A stretch of DNA of 64,000 nt from Aldehydirespirator sp028819505 (lineage in GTDB: Bacteria; Actinomycetota; Acidimicrobiia; Acidimicrobiales; Aldehydirespiratoraceae): positions 3,162,001 to 3,226,000 of the forward strand of contig OZ242297.1 in the NCBI GenBank assembly GCA_965207755.1, in the 5' to 3' direction. The position numbers and the translations under genes were made by a program. The notes beneath the pieces are model-generated. The model ran no database searches. It worked only from the letters and a program-made list of their open reading frames with translations, and had not been told where the DNA came from. This document shows, piece by piece, positions 25,318-33,545 of this stretch. The first letter of the stretch is position 1, and each line of letters begins with the position of its first letter.

Positions 25318-26562
25318 GTGTTGGAGCGGAGGCTCGAACCGATCATCCGCCAGGCGCTGGATGATTTCCGAGTCGTGGTGATCAGCGGGCCGCGCCAGGC
25401 GGGCAAGACCACTCTGGTGCGCCGCGTGCTGGACGGCGCCGGCACCTTCGCGCGACTCGACCGCGCCGCGACACTGCAGGCCGCGCTGGCGGACCCTGAC
25501 GGGTTCGCAACCTTCGGGGAGACGCCGCGAGCCTTCGACGAGGTGCAACGCGCCGGCGATCCCCTCATACGGGCGATCAAGGACACCGTGGACGACGACG
25601 CCAGCCGCGGACAGTTCCTGCTCAACGGCTCAGCGGACTTCCTGACCGTGCCGACCATCTCAGAATCCCTCGCCGGACGGGCGGCACTGCTGGAGCTGTG
25701 GCCGTTCACCCAAGGCGAGATCCACCAGACGCCGGACGGTTTCATCGACGCGGCCTTCTCAGACCCCGACCGCCTCCTCGGGGGCGGAGCGTCGCCACTG
25801 GTCACCGGCGACTACCTCGAGCGGGCCTGCGCCGGCGGCTTCCCCGAGGCGGTGTCCATGCCGTCGGCGGCCCGCCACACATGGTTCCGCGACTATCTGC
25901 GGACCGTGATCCAGCGCGACATCAAGGATCTCTCCGGCGCTCGGCGCACCCAGGATCTCCCCAAACTCCTGAAGCTCCTGGCGGCGCGCACGGCGGGCGA
26001 ACTGGTGGTCAAGAACCTGCACGACGACACGGGGTTCGGGAGCCGTCACACCACCGAGGCCTACCTCGGGTACCTGCTGATGACCTACCTGGTGGTGCTG
26101 CTGCCGGCATGGTCGCGCAATCTCACAAGCAAGGCCGCCCGCCGGCCGAAGGTCCACATCGTCGACAGCGGCCTCGCTGCCCACGTTCTCGGCACGTCGC
26201 CCCAGGCACTTGCACGCCCCACCGATCCCGCCCGCGGACAGATCATCGAGACCTTCGCCGTCAACGAGATGTACCGCCAAGCGTCGTGGCATCACGGCGC
26301 CATCACCCTGCATCATTTCCGCGACCGCGGCGGCGCCGAGATCGATGTCGTGGCCGAGGCCGCAGACGGGCGACTGGTGGCGGTCGAAATCAAGTCGGGG
26401 CCTGCCGTCGACCGCTCTGACGCCCGGCACCTGCGCCAGCTCCGCGACAAGGCGCCCGAGGACTTCATCTGCGGTGTTGTCCTGCACACCGGCGAACGCG
26501 CCTACCGTCTCGATGACCGCATACTGGCCCTGCCCATGTCACGTCTGTGGACCGCGTCCTGA
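25318..26562 (+). CDS. AAA_14 / DUF4143 family ATPase
   Basis: This 414-aa protein starts at GTG 25318 behind a strong ribosome site. Walker A is 'VVISGPRQAGKTTLVRRVL', Walker B 'PRAFDEVQRAG', then 'LLNGSADFLTVP' and 'LELWPFTQGE', the family-typical sensor region. The C-terminal DUF4143 domain has 'RRPKVHIVDSGLAAHVLG' and 'RDRGGAEIDVVAEAADGRLVAVEIKSG', a PD-(D/E)xK-like pattern. It is more canonical than the paralogue at 22348-23586. Its position breaks the normal tilS-DUF2342 neighbourhood, which argues for later insertion. The function is unknown; antitoxin-like or defence ATPase roles have been suggested for the family. Confidence 0.9.
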   Translation: MLERRLEPIIRQALDDFRVVVISGPRQAGKTTLVRRVLDGAGTFARLDRAATLQAALADPDGFATFGETPRAFDEVQRAGDPLIRAIKDTVDDDASRGQFLLNGSADFLTVPTISESLAGRAALLELWPFTQGEIHQTPDGFIDAAFSDPDRLLGGGASPLVTGDYLERACAGGFPEAVSMPSAARHTWFRDYLRTVIQRDIKDLSGARRTQDLPKLLKLLAARTAGELVVKNLHDDTGFGSRHTTEAYLGYLLMTYLVVLLPAWSRNLTSKAARRPKVHIVDSGLAAHVLGTSPQALARPTDPARGQIIETFAVNEMYRQASWHHGAITLHHFRDRGGAEIDVVAEAADGRLVAVEIKSGPAVDRSDARHLRQLRDKAPEDFICGVVLHTGERAYRLDDRILALPMSRLWTAS

Positions 26563-26697
26563 CTTCGCCGGCGTGCGGCGCGGGATGAGATGCCCGTAGG
26601 ACCTGAGCCAATCTTCGCTGCGACCACCCTGTCCAACCAAGATCGCACGGGCGATGAGCTGTGCATGAGGTGCTGGTCTACTGGCGCGCGTTCGGCC

Positions 26698-27915
26698 TCA
26701 TGACCCACGCGTCCCAGAGAGCGCGGTACTGCACGACGGCGCACGATGGCTCGGATGCGCCGCGGCGCCCATGCGGGCGATCCAGTCGCGCGGGCTGCGG
26801 ATCTCGGCGATGCCGGGGACGTTGTCGGGGCCTTCCCACACACGGTCGAGCAGGGCCGTGCCGCCGACCGCCTCAACCGAGGCGATGAACTGCTCGCCCT
26901 CGGCGTACTGCTTGATCTTGGCGTCGAGGCCGATCACCCGCTGGAAGACCCTGTTGAAGCCTCGGGCCGAATTGCGGCGGTTGCGCATCACCCGGCCGAA
27001 CCGGGGCGCGGAGGGGACCAGGCCCTGGCCGGCCCGGTCCATGGTCACGTCGCCGTGGCCCTCGAGGAGGCTCATGAGACCGGCGAGCCGCCCCAGAGTC
27101 TCCACCTGCGCCTCCGATGCGAACAGGGCCATGATCCCGCCGGTCGCTAGCGGGTCCTCGCCGCGGCGCCGGGCCTCCACCACCCGGCGCACAGCCGCCG
27201 CGATCCGCTTCGGGTCGGGGTCCACCGAGTCGAGCACCGACTCGACCAGGCCGATGAAGTGCGGCCGCATCCAGTCCACACCGGTGAACTGGGCCCGATG
27301 GGTCACCTCGTGGAGCGCCAGCCAGAGCCGGAACTCGGCCGGGTCGAAGGCGTACTTGTTCTCCAGCGACACGACGTTGGGGGCCACGTAGTAGACGATG
27401 TCCTGGTCCTCGGGCTTGTCGTCCTCGATGATCAGCAGGTCGTACTGGCCCAGCACCCGCGTGGACATCCAGCCCAGCATGACGCCGAGCTCGGCTCCGG
27501 CCACCCGCCGGGTGATCGGGGCCAGCGTCCCGTCCGAGCCCGTGCCGAGCTTGGCCGCGAGGGGCCTCAGCAGCCGCTGGAACGAGGCCAGGTTGGCGTC
27601 GATCCAGCCGACCCGGTCGGTCACCCGGCCCCGGGCCGGTCCCGACAGCGACCGCAGGCCGGTGAACTCGGCCACCAGACCCTCGGCCCGCTCGGTGCAT
27701 CCGGCGAAGTCCTCGGCCAGGCCGTCACGCCAGCGCGGCGCGGTGTAGGGCTCGCGCCGGGCGGCGCGCACCGCGACCAGTCGGGCCAGGTCCCAGTCGA
27801 TGGGGTCGCCGAAGTCTCCGGGATCGCCGGGACCGGCAGCGCCATCGAGACCGGCGGCATCGCCGGGACCGGCAGCGCCCTCGAGTTCTACGGAGCCCTC
27901 GGCGTGGGCGTCCAT
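26698..27915 (-). CDS. Zinc-dependent metalloprotease-like protein (DUF2342, F420-biosynthesis-associated family)
   Basis: This 405-aa protein is the actinobacterial DUF2342 zincin. The active-site helix reads 'LALHEVTHRAQF' (HExxH). Before it comes 'YYVAPNVVSLENKYAFDPAEFRLW', and after it 'ESVLDSVDPDPKRIA' and 'LMSLLEGHGDVTMDRAG', with a further conserved His/Glu. The N-terminus is Ala/Gly/Asp-rich and probably disordered. In the usual order it lies directly upstream of tilS. A 43-aa membrane peptide gene lies just upstream on the same strand. The natural substrate is not known. Confidence 0.88.
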   Translation of the reverse strand: MDAHAEGSVELEGAAGPGDAAGLDGAAGPGDPGDFGDPIDWDLARLVAVRAARREPYTAPRWRDGLAEDFAGCTERAEGLVAEFTGLRSLSGPARGRVTDRVGWIDANLASFQRLLRPLAAKLGTGSDGTLAPITRRVAGAELGVMLGWMSTRVLGQYDLLIIEDDKPEDQDIVYYVAPNVVSLENKYAFDPAEFRLWLALHEVTHRAQFTGVDWMRPHFIGLVESVLDSVDPDPKRIAAAVRRVVEARRRGEDPLATGGIMALFASEAQVETLGRLAGLMSLLEGHGDVTMDRAGQGLVPSAPRFGRVMRNRRNSARGFNRVFQRVIGLDAKIKQYAEGEQFIASVEAVGGTALLDRVWEGPDNVPGIAEIRSPRDWIARMGAAAHPSHRAPSCSTALSGTRGS

Positions 27916-27925
27916 GCGGTGGGGC

Positions 27926-28057
27926 TCAGTCCCTCGGGTATCGCTTGTAGGTGACCTTCTGGAGGTAGCCGACGATGGTCGCCACGATCGAGAGGATGCC
28001 GGCCACGGCGAGCGGCACCGCGATCCAGAAGTGCCATACGACGCCGGCGAAGGTCAT
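27926..28057 (-). CDS. 43-aa single-pass membrane protein beside DUF2342
   Basis: From ATG 28057 the product is one membrane helix ('FWIAVPLAVAGILSIVATIVGYL') with a basic tail 'QKVTYKRYPRD'. Similar very short proteins sit next to DUF2342 genes in related actinobacteria (recalled, not searched). The stop is 10 bases from the DUF2342 start, so they are probably co-transcribed. The start region is doubled: ccggcgaaggtcatggg occurs at 28044-28060 and 28079-28095. Confidence 0.65.
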   Translation of the reverse strand: MTFAGVVWHFWIAVPLAVAGILSIVATIVGYLQKVTYKRYPRD

Positions 28058-28060
28058 GGG

Positions 28061-28433
28061 GACGCCGAGATCGGGAGTCCGGCGAAGGTCATGGGTCCGC
28101 AGTGTAGATGGCTCGCAGCACGCGCACTCATTCTTCTCCGCCCGAGTCAGCATCGCCAGCGTCTTGCGAGTCTCGAATACCCACCGCCTCGGGCCGCTCC
28201 TCGGGCACTACCACGCCCAACAGGCGGAGGCGGAGCAGATTCGCAGTATCCGGCCTTTGGAGACGGCGAAGACTTCGTAGACTCGGCCCTCGGCGACGTG
28301 AGTGAGACCATCCGGACGGAGTCGGCGCTTGGCACCGCCTCGTCGGGGTCTACTGCGGCTGCTGGCACAGGCGGCGGGGGCTTCGGCGACAGCGCCGACG
28401 GCTGCGGTTGGGTGTGGTGGGGGGTTGTAGGCT
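28061..28433. other. Intergenic region, no confident gene
   Basis: The minus strand near 28208-28330 reads '..LRPDGLTHVAEGRVYEVFAVSKGRILRI..', which looks like the tail of a small protein, but no start or family can be assigned. The remainder has no visible structure. Confidence 0.35.
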
Positions 28434-29438
28434 GTGGTCGTGGCAACCACGACGGCGCCGGCGCCGACGGTGCGTGAGGCTCAGAGGGCTGCTGAGCGTC
28501 TGGTGGAGGCTGGTGCGGGTCGGGTGCTGTTGTTCGGGTCGGTGGCTTGCGGCCGCGCCACAGTCGGCTCAGACATCGATTTGGTGGCGATCTTTGATGA
28601 CATCGACTACCGCGAGCGCCTCGCTATTCGCAGCGCTTTGTGTGCGGCTGCTGGGAGCGTGGTGGATTGCCCGGTGGAGGTTCTTGTCACCGACCGTGCC
28701 GAGTGGCGTCGCAGGACCCAGGAGGTCTCGGCTTCCTTCGAGGCCGGGATCGCAGCTTCGGCGGTGGTGTTGGTGGACCGTCCCGCGGGGGCGGTCCGGT
28801 GGGACAAGGAGATCGGTTTGGCTGACAACAACACCGACGAGGCCCTGGGCCGTCTCGACGAGGCAAGCAAGGCGCTGTCGACGATGACGCGCGCGATGCA
28901 CCCAGACGAATGGGAGATCACCGAGCCCCAACAGGACCACGCGACCCGCTGGCGGCTGATCGATGTGTGCTCGGCCGGCGCGATGGCCACCGAGACCGCC
29001 CTGAAGGCCCTGGCGGCCGCGCATGACACCCCAGCACCCCACAAGCACCGCATCGACTTGCTGGTGCCGCTCGCGGGCCCGCGCACCCACGACGCGCGCG
29101 CCGCGCTGGCCGACTTGGAGACCAACACCGTCGCCCGCGGCGACGAACCCTATGGAGATCTCAGCATCTGGCGCGCCGCGGGCACCTACATCGCGGACCG
29201 GCCCGACATCGACTCAGACACCGTCGCAGCGATGGCGCCGCGCATCGCGCGGGCCGCGACAGCGGTGACCGCCATCGCTGCTGACGAACTCGACGCCGTG
29301 GCCCCAGGCGCCCCGGAGGTCACAAGAGCCCGCCAGATCATCGAGCTCGCGGATGGCACCATCGCCACCTATGACCTGCGCACCGGCACCAGGATCGATC
29401 CCGGGACCGAATACCACAACACGATCCGCTCTCGCTGA
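28434..29438 (+). CDS. Nucleotidyltransferase (MNT) fused to a HEPN-like helical domain
   Basis: This protein of about 334 aa starts at GTG 28434 or GTG 28440. The N-terminal minimal nucleotidyltransferase has 'VLLFGSVACGRATVGSDIDLVAIFDD' (the GS-x10-DxD motif) and a third acidic site in 'CPVEVLVTD'. From residue 150 a four-helix domain follows with 'SAGAMATETALKALAAAHDTPAPHKHRIDLLVPL', the layout of HEPN domains (helix, Pro loop, H..DLL). MNT and HEPN are normally two genes of a toxin-antitoxin pair in which MNT AMPylates the HEPN RNase; here they are one polypeptide. A C-terminal tail of about 70 residues is unassigned. Confidence 0.65.
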   Translation: MVVATTTAPAPTVREAQRAAERLVEAGAGRVLLFGSVACGRATVGSDIDLVAIFDDIDYRERLAIRSALCAAAGSVVDCPVEVLVTDRAEWRRRTQEVSASFEAGIAASAVVLVDRPAGAVRWDKEIGLADNNTDEALGRLDEASKALSTMTRAMHPDEWEITEPQQDHATRWRLIDVCSAGAMATETALKALAAAHDTPAPHKHRIDLLVPLAGPRTHDARAALADLETNTVARGDEPYGDLSIWRAAGTYIADRPDIDSDTVAAMAPRIARAATAVTAIAADELDAVAPGAPEVTRARQIIELADGTIATYDLRTGTRIDPGTEYHNTIRSR

Positions 29439-29585
29439 GACACCGGAGGCGACTTCGGCCTCGGCTTGTAGCACCGCTGGCGCCGTGGCTTGCCGGTAGC
29501 GGCGTCAGCTGCTGCCACGTAGTCGATCTCGCCGCGCCCTGCGCTGGGAGCGTGCTGAAGCCCGGGCGCATTGTGGCTGCGGCTG

Positions 29586-29860
29586 TCAGGGTCCCAGCGA
29601 TGTGAGCGGCACTACCGTGACGTCGCCGTCGCGGTAGGGGCGGCCCCGCCCCACCAGCACGATGAGAGCGGCGGGTTCACCGGCGCGCTGGGTGTCGACT
29701 CGGTCGCGCAGCCTGCGCAGCGATGCGGTTGCTTGGGCTGTTGCCCCGGGCTCCGCCGAGCTTGATCTCCACGGCCGCCCAGCGCCTGCTGTAGCGGTCG
29801 GTGGCGATGACATCAGCATACGCCTCACACCATGCAGATGCTGTATCTGCCGGACTGTTC
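29586..29860 (-). pseudogene. DUF4143 ATPase C-terminal remnant, frameshifted
   Basis: One frame carries 'YADVIATDRYSRRWAAVEIKLGGA', the nuclease-like EIK strand of DUF4143. Another frame, closer to the stop, carries 'LRRLRDRVDTQRAGEPAALIVLVGRGRPYRDGDVTVVPLTSLG', the family's last helix and strands. The shift lies near 29750. Nothing of the ATPase half remains. It is the third, decayed member of the family in this window and abuts the tRNA-Thr gene. Confidence 0.6.
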
Positions 29861-29902
29861 ATGCTCGACTTGCCGCACCCAACATGCCTTGTTTGGCAGC
29901 CG

Positions 29903-29975
29903 AGCCCGAAAGGGGACTTGAACCCCTGACCTACGCTTTACGAGAGCGTCGCTCTACCGGCTGAGCTATTCGGGC
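29903..29975 (-). tRNA. tRNA-Thr (anticodon CGU)
   Basis: A 73-nt cloverleaf is visible. The acceptor is GCCCGAA with TTCGGGC and the D arm GCTC/GAGC. The anticodon stem ACGCT/AGCGT encloses the loop CTCGTAA (anticodon CGT, codon ACG), and the T arm is AGGGG-TTCAAGT-CCCCT. The discriminator is U and CCA is not encoded. It lies upstream of the holB cluster end, next to a decayed DUF4143 gene, a typical place for mobile-element decay. Confidence 0.95.
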
Positions 29976-30022
29976 CTGTGCGCCGCGGGCAGGGCCCGCC
30001 GGCGCCGACTCAGGCTACCGCT

Positions 30023-31312
30023 TCAGTGCGGGTGGACGTGTGCGCCCAGGGACGGCAGGTCTAGCAGCAGGGCTTGGAGGGCCAGAGCCTCGTTCGGGGA
30101 GCGGATCAGGCTCTCGGCGGTGGCTCGTAGGCGGTCTATGGCCATGACGGTTCTCCGGTCCGCTGCCGGATCGTGCGGTTCCGAGGTGATCTCGTCGCGG
30201 TAGCGGGCGGCGAGGGTGGCCAGGCCGAAGCGGATCTCGTCGGTGCGGAACTGGCGGTGCTCGCGTCTGTGCTGCGCCTCGATGGCGCTGCGGCCCGAGC
30301 CCCGCACGCCGAAATGCTCCTCGCGCTGGTCCAGGGCGGCGGTCTCGGCCCCGTGGCGCTCGGTGAGGGCTGCGGCGGCCTCGTCGATCATGGCTCGCAG
30401 TTCGGCGACCGCCAGCGCGACGGCGGCCCCGGTACCGTCGAGGCGGTCCGGCACCGTCCACCATGCCTCCCGCCGGAACGCCACCCGCTCGTCGGCGGCC
30501 AGCACCCTGGCCCTGTGGAGGTTGCCCGCAGCCGCGGCCGCCACCAGCGGGGCCCGGTCGGCAGCGGCCAGGCCCTCCGACGCCAGCACCCGGGCGATCT
30601 CGGCGTCGGGGACCGGGCCGAAGTCGACTCTCGCGCAGCGCGACGCGATGGTGACGTGCTCGGGCAGCACCTGCTCGGCCAGCAGCACCCACACCACCGA
30701 GCCGGGCGGCTCCTCGACCGGCTTGAGCAGGGCAGCCGCCGCAGCCGGTGTGGCGGCGTGGAAACGGTCGACGACCAGCACCTTGCGGGAGCCTTCCACC
30801 GGCGTGCGGCTGGCCTCGACGACGAGCTGGGACACCTCCTCCTCGCGCCGCAGGCTGGTGCCCGCCGGGCTCAGCACAAACACGTCGGGATGCTCGTCGC
30901 GAGCAGCCAGCCGACGATGCCGCGCCGCCCGGGCAGGGTCGGCGCCCGCCCGTCCGTCGGCGGCCACCAACAACTCTCCCGCGAACGCGGCCGCGGCGGC
31001 CCGCTTGCCTGAGCCTGGCGGTCCCACCAGCAGGTAGGCATGCACCGGCGACACCGCAGCCGCCGCCAGAGCTGCCACCGCCTGCGACTGGCCCACCACC
31101 GGCGACCACGGATCGACGGGGTCCGCCGCCCCAACAGCCGCCGCCCCAGCAGCCGCCGCCCCAGCAGCCGCCGCCCCAGAAACCGCCGCCCCAGAAACCG
31201 CCGCCCCAGCAGCCGCCTCGACGGGCGCCGCCGCCTCTGTGTCGCGCCCGCCGGAATCCGCCGGCGCCGGTGCATCGGGGTCCGGCTCCGCAAGATCGTC
31301 GAGGAGTGTCAT
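30023..31312 (-). CDS. holB: DNA polymerase III subunit delta'
   Basis: This 429-aa clamp-loader subunit carries 'VVGQSQAVAALAAAA' and 'HAYLLVGPPGSGKRAAAAAFAGEL' (P-loop), 'SRKVLVVDRFHAATPAAAAALLKPVEEPP' and 'FGPVPDAEI', all family hallmarks. The canonical zinc-binding Cys cluster is not obvious, and 'LLKPVEEPP' replaces LLKTLEEPP. The N-terminus carries an Ala/Gly-rich stretch near residues 30-60 encoded by 15-bp tandem repeats (about 31131-31215). Its start overlaps the stop of tmk (ATGA), so tmk-holB are coupled. Confidence 0.92.
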   Translation of the reverse strand: MTLLDDLAEPDPDAPAPADSGGRDTEAAAPVEAAAGAAVSGAAVSGAAAAGAAAAGAAAVGAADPVDPWSPVVGQSQAVAALAAAAVSPVHAYLLVGPPGSGKRAAAAAFAGELLVAADGRAGADPARAARHRRLAARDEHPDVFVLSPAGTSLRREEEVSQLVVEASRTPVEGSRKVLVVDRFHAATPAAAAALLKPVEEPPGSVVWVLLAEQVLPEHVTIASRCARVDFGPVPDAEIARVLASEGLAAADRAPLVAAAAAGNLHRARVLAADERVAFRREAWWTVPDRLDGTGAAVALAVAELRAMIDEAAAALTERHGAETAALDQREEHFGVRGSGRSAIEAQHRREHRQFRTDEIRFGLATLAARYRDEITSEPHDPAADRRTVMAIDRLRATAESLIRSPNEALALQALLLDLPSLGAHVHPH

Positions 31313-31917
31313 CGGCCCTCTCCGAGGCGGTCCCGGACCGCGGCCGACACCCGGGCGGCCACGTCATCCACCGAGCCGTCGCCGTCGACCACCGCCCAGC
31401 CGGCCGGGTCGGCCCCGGCCATGGCCAGGTAGCCGGCCCGGACCCGATCGAGGAAGCCGTCACCGGCGCCCTCGAAGCGGTCGAGTGAAGGTCCCAGCCG
31501 CCGCGACGCCAGATCCAGGGGGATGTCCAGCAGCAGGTTCAAATCGGGTTCGATCCCTGTGGTGGCGAAGCGCAGCATCGTCTTCAACTCCGCGAGATCG
31601 AGACCCCGTCCGTAGCCCTGGTAGGCGAGCGTCGAAGCGGTGAAGCGGTCGGTGACGACGTGCCGTCCGGCCCGCAGCGCGGGGCCGACGACCTCGGCCA
31701 CATGCTGGGCCTTGTCCGCGACTATCAGCAGCGCCTCGGTGCGGTCGTCGAGGGCGTCGTTGTCCGGATCGAGCAGCATCCGCCGGACTTCTGAGCCCAC
31801 GCCGGTCGCGCCGAACTGGAAGGTGAGAACCGCACCGAGCGACTCGGCCAGCAACCGGGCCTGGGTGGACTTTCCCGACGCGTCCACCCCCTCGACCGCG
31901 ACGAGCCGGGCGGTCAC
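31309..31917 (-). CDS. tmk: Thymidylate kinase
   Basis: This 202-aa enzyme phosphorylates dTMP. The P-loop is 'LVAVEGVDASGKSTQARLL', followed by 'VVTDRFTASTLAYQGYGRGL' (DR[YF] substrate motif) and 'PDLNLLLDIPLDLASRRLG' with the LID. The GTG start (31915-31917) overlaps the stop of the MFS gene (GTGA). The order MFS-tmk-holB downstream of topA is one transcription unit. Confidence 0.96.
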   Translation of the reverse strand: MTARLVAVEGVDASGKSTQARLLAESLGAVLTFQFGATGVGSEVRRMLLDPDNDALDDRTEALLIVADKAQHVAEVVGPALRAGRHVVTDRFTASTLAYQGYGRGLDLAELKTMLRFATTGIEPDLNLLLDIPLDLASRRLGPSLDRFEGAGDGFLDRVRAGYLAMAGADPAGWAVVDGDGSVDDVAARVSAAVRDRLGEGR

Positions 31918-33356
31918 TCCGACGCCCCGGTCGCGGACGCCGGCACACCCTGCCCGCGAGCGCCCGATCGCAGGCTCAGAGCGGCCAGGGCGCCGGCGAC
32001 GACGATGATCACGCCCGCGATCCACATCGTGAGGCGCGATCCGGGCAACTCGACCACCGCTCCCAGCACGGTGGCCTCCTGGTCCCACCAGCGGTCCGAC
32101 AGGCCGTCGAGCAGGTCGGCCAGGACGCCGCCGACGGCCAGCGCGATCAGCGCGCACAGTCGCACCAGCACCAGCAGGGCTGCGAACACCCGGCCCCGGA
32201 TCTCGTTGTCGACGTTCTCGTGCAGCAGCGTGAACCCGAGCACGTACGAGGGACCGGCCAACATCCCGAGCATCACCACCAGCGGGATCATCAGCGACAG
32301 CCGGTCCACCGACGCGGCGGCCACCAGCACGACACCCGCGCCGATGAGCGCCGATGTGAACCCGTGGAGCCGGTTGATGCGATTCTGCAGCGCCGCGGCC
32401 GAGGCCACGCCCACCGCCATGCCCACTCCGAGCGCGAACAGCACGGCATGGAAGTCGGCCTCCCGCCCGACGATCACCTCGTCGACGAACCGGGCGCCGA
32501 GAACCACCACCATCCCTGCGCCCATCACCGCGGTGGCCAGCCCAACGTTCACCGACCGCACGATGCGGTTCCTCCCCACCAGGCGCCAACCCTCGCGGAG
32601 CTCGCGGATGGCCCCGCCGAGGTCGAGGCTCCCCCGCTCCGTCGCATGGCGCTCGTCGCGGGAGCGCGCCGGGATGGCGATGCTCCAGATGATCAGGGCG
32701 GTCACGAGGAACGTCAGCGCGTCCACATAGAAGGCCAGCCCCTCCTCGTTGAGCCGCAGGTTCGTCACCCATCCCTCGTCCGGCACGGCCTCCGCCGCCT
32801 TGGCCAGCAGCGCGGCCGCCCCGGCGGCCACCGGGAACATGCCGTAGGCGGCGGTCACGTTGAGCGAATTGGCCGCGGTGAGCTTGTCGCGGGGCACGAG
32901 CTCGGGGACCATCGCCTCCTTGGCCGGCTGCCACATCATCGTCAACAGCTCGAGCAGGAAGCTGGCCACGATCAGGCCGACGATGGTGTCGACGAACGGC
33001 AGCGCCACCAGGACCAGCGCCCGGCCGACGTCGCAGGCCACCATCACCCGCTTGCGGTTGAGCCGGTCGACGATGACGCCCACCGCGGTGGCCAGGAAGA
33101 AGCCGGGCGCCACCCGGGTGGCCAGCACCAGGGCGATCGCGGTGCTCTTGGACCCCTCGGGGGCGAGCTGGTCGGCCAGCGCGATGGTGGCGAACAGGCC
33201 CAGCCAGTCGCCGGTGGCCGACACGACCTGGGCGATCCACAGCCTGAAGAACGCCCGGGTGCCGAAGATCCGCTCCAGGCGCCCCGACGGCCGGGCCGCC
33301 TCGAAGGCCTCGTCGAGCCGGGTGCCGGCCGAGGAGCGGGGCGCAGCGTCGTCCAC
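31914..33356 (-). CDS. MFS transporter
   Basis: This 480-aa polytopic protein has about 12 hydrophobic segments. The signature between helices 2 and 3 is 'VGVIVDRLNRKRVMVACDVGRA', as in the MFS_3/enterobactin-exporter-like branch. Helix 'FFRLWIAQVVSATGDWLGLFATIAL' near the N-terminus and 'ALLVLVRLCALIALAVGGVLADLL' near the C-terminus are typical. The long loop in the middle has charged residues. The substrate is unknown. Its position between topA and tmk is conserved in several actinobacteria and suggests a housekeeping role. Confidence 0.88.
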   Translation of the reverse strand: MDDAAPRSSAGTRLDEAFEAARPSGRLERIFGTRAFFRLWIAQVVSATGDWLGLFATIALADQLAPEGSKSTAIALVLATRVAPGFFLATAVGVIVDRLNRKRVMVACDVGRALVLVALPFVDTIVGLIVASFLLELLTMMWQPAKEAMVPELVPRDKLTAANSLNVTAAYGMFPVAAGAAALLAKAAEAVPDEGWVTNLRLNEEGLAFYVDALTFLVTALIIWSIAIPARSRDERHATERGSLDLGGAIRELREGWRLVGRNRIVRSVNVGLATAVMGAGMVVVLGARFVDEVIVGREADFHAVLFALGVGMAVGVASAAALQNRINRLHGFTSALIGAGVVLVAAASVDRLSLMIPLVVMLGMLAGPSYVLGFTLLHENVDNEIRGRVFAALLVLVRLCALIALAVGGVLADLLDGLSDRWWDQEATVLGAVVELPGSRLTMWIAGVIIVVAGALAALSLRSGARGQGVPASATGASE

Positions 33357-33448
33357 GACGAACGAGACTAGGCGGGCGGCCTGCCAGTGGCTTGCGGCCG
33401 GGACCTCAAGCAGCCGGCCACGCCAGAGGCGGTCAGCTCATCCAGACT

Positions 33449-33535
33449 CGGGGCCGCCCGGGCGTGCCCGTGCCGCCAGCCGGCGAGACCCGGCCCGCTC
33501 CAAGCGGCTCCGGGCCGCCCGGGCGTGCCCGCGCC
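33449..33535. repeat. 25-bp direct repeat, about 61-bp period, downstream of topA
   Basis: The segment gggccgcccgggcgtgcccg occurs near 33451 and 33512 with one to two changes in the flanks. It lies just below the topA stop, between topA and the MFS start. Confidence 0.7.
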
Positions 33536-33545
33536 AGCCCGTGGA

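Noticed and set aside
31309..33240. 643-codon frame joining the MFS region to tmk
   Set aside because: Only the last 202 codons match a family (Tmk). The upstream part is the wrong frame of the MFS gene.
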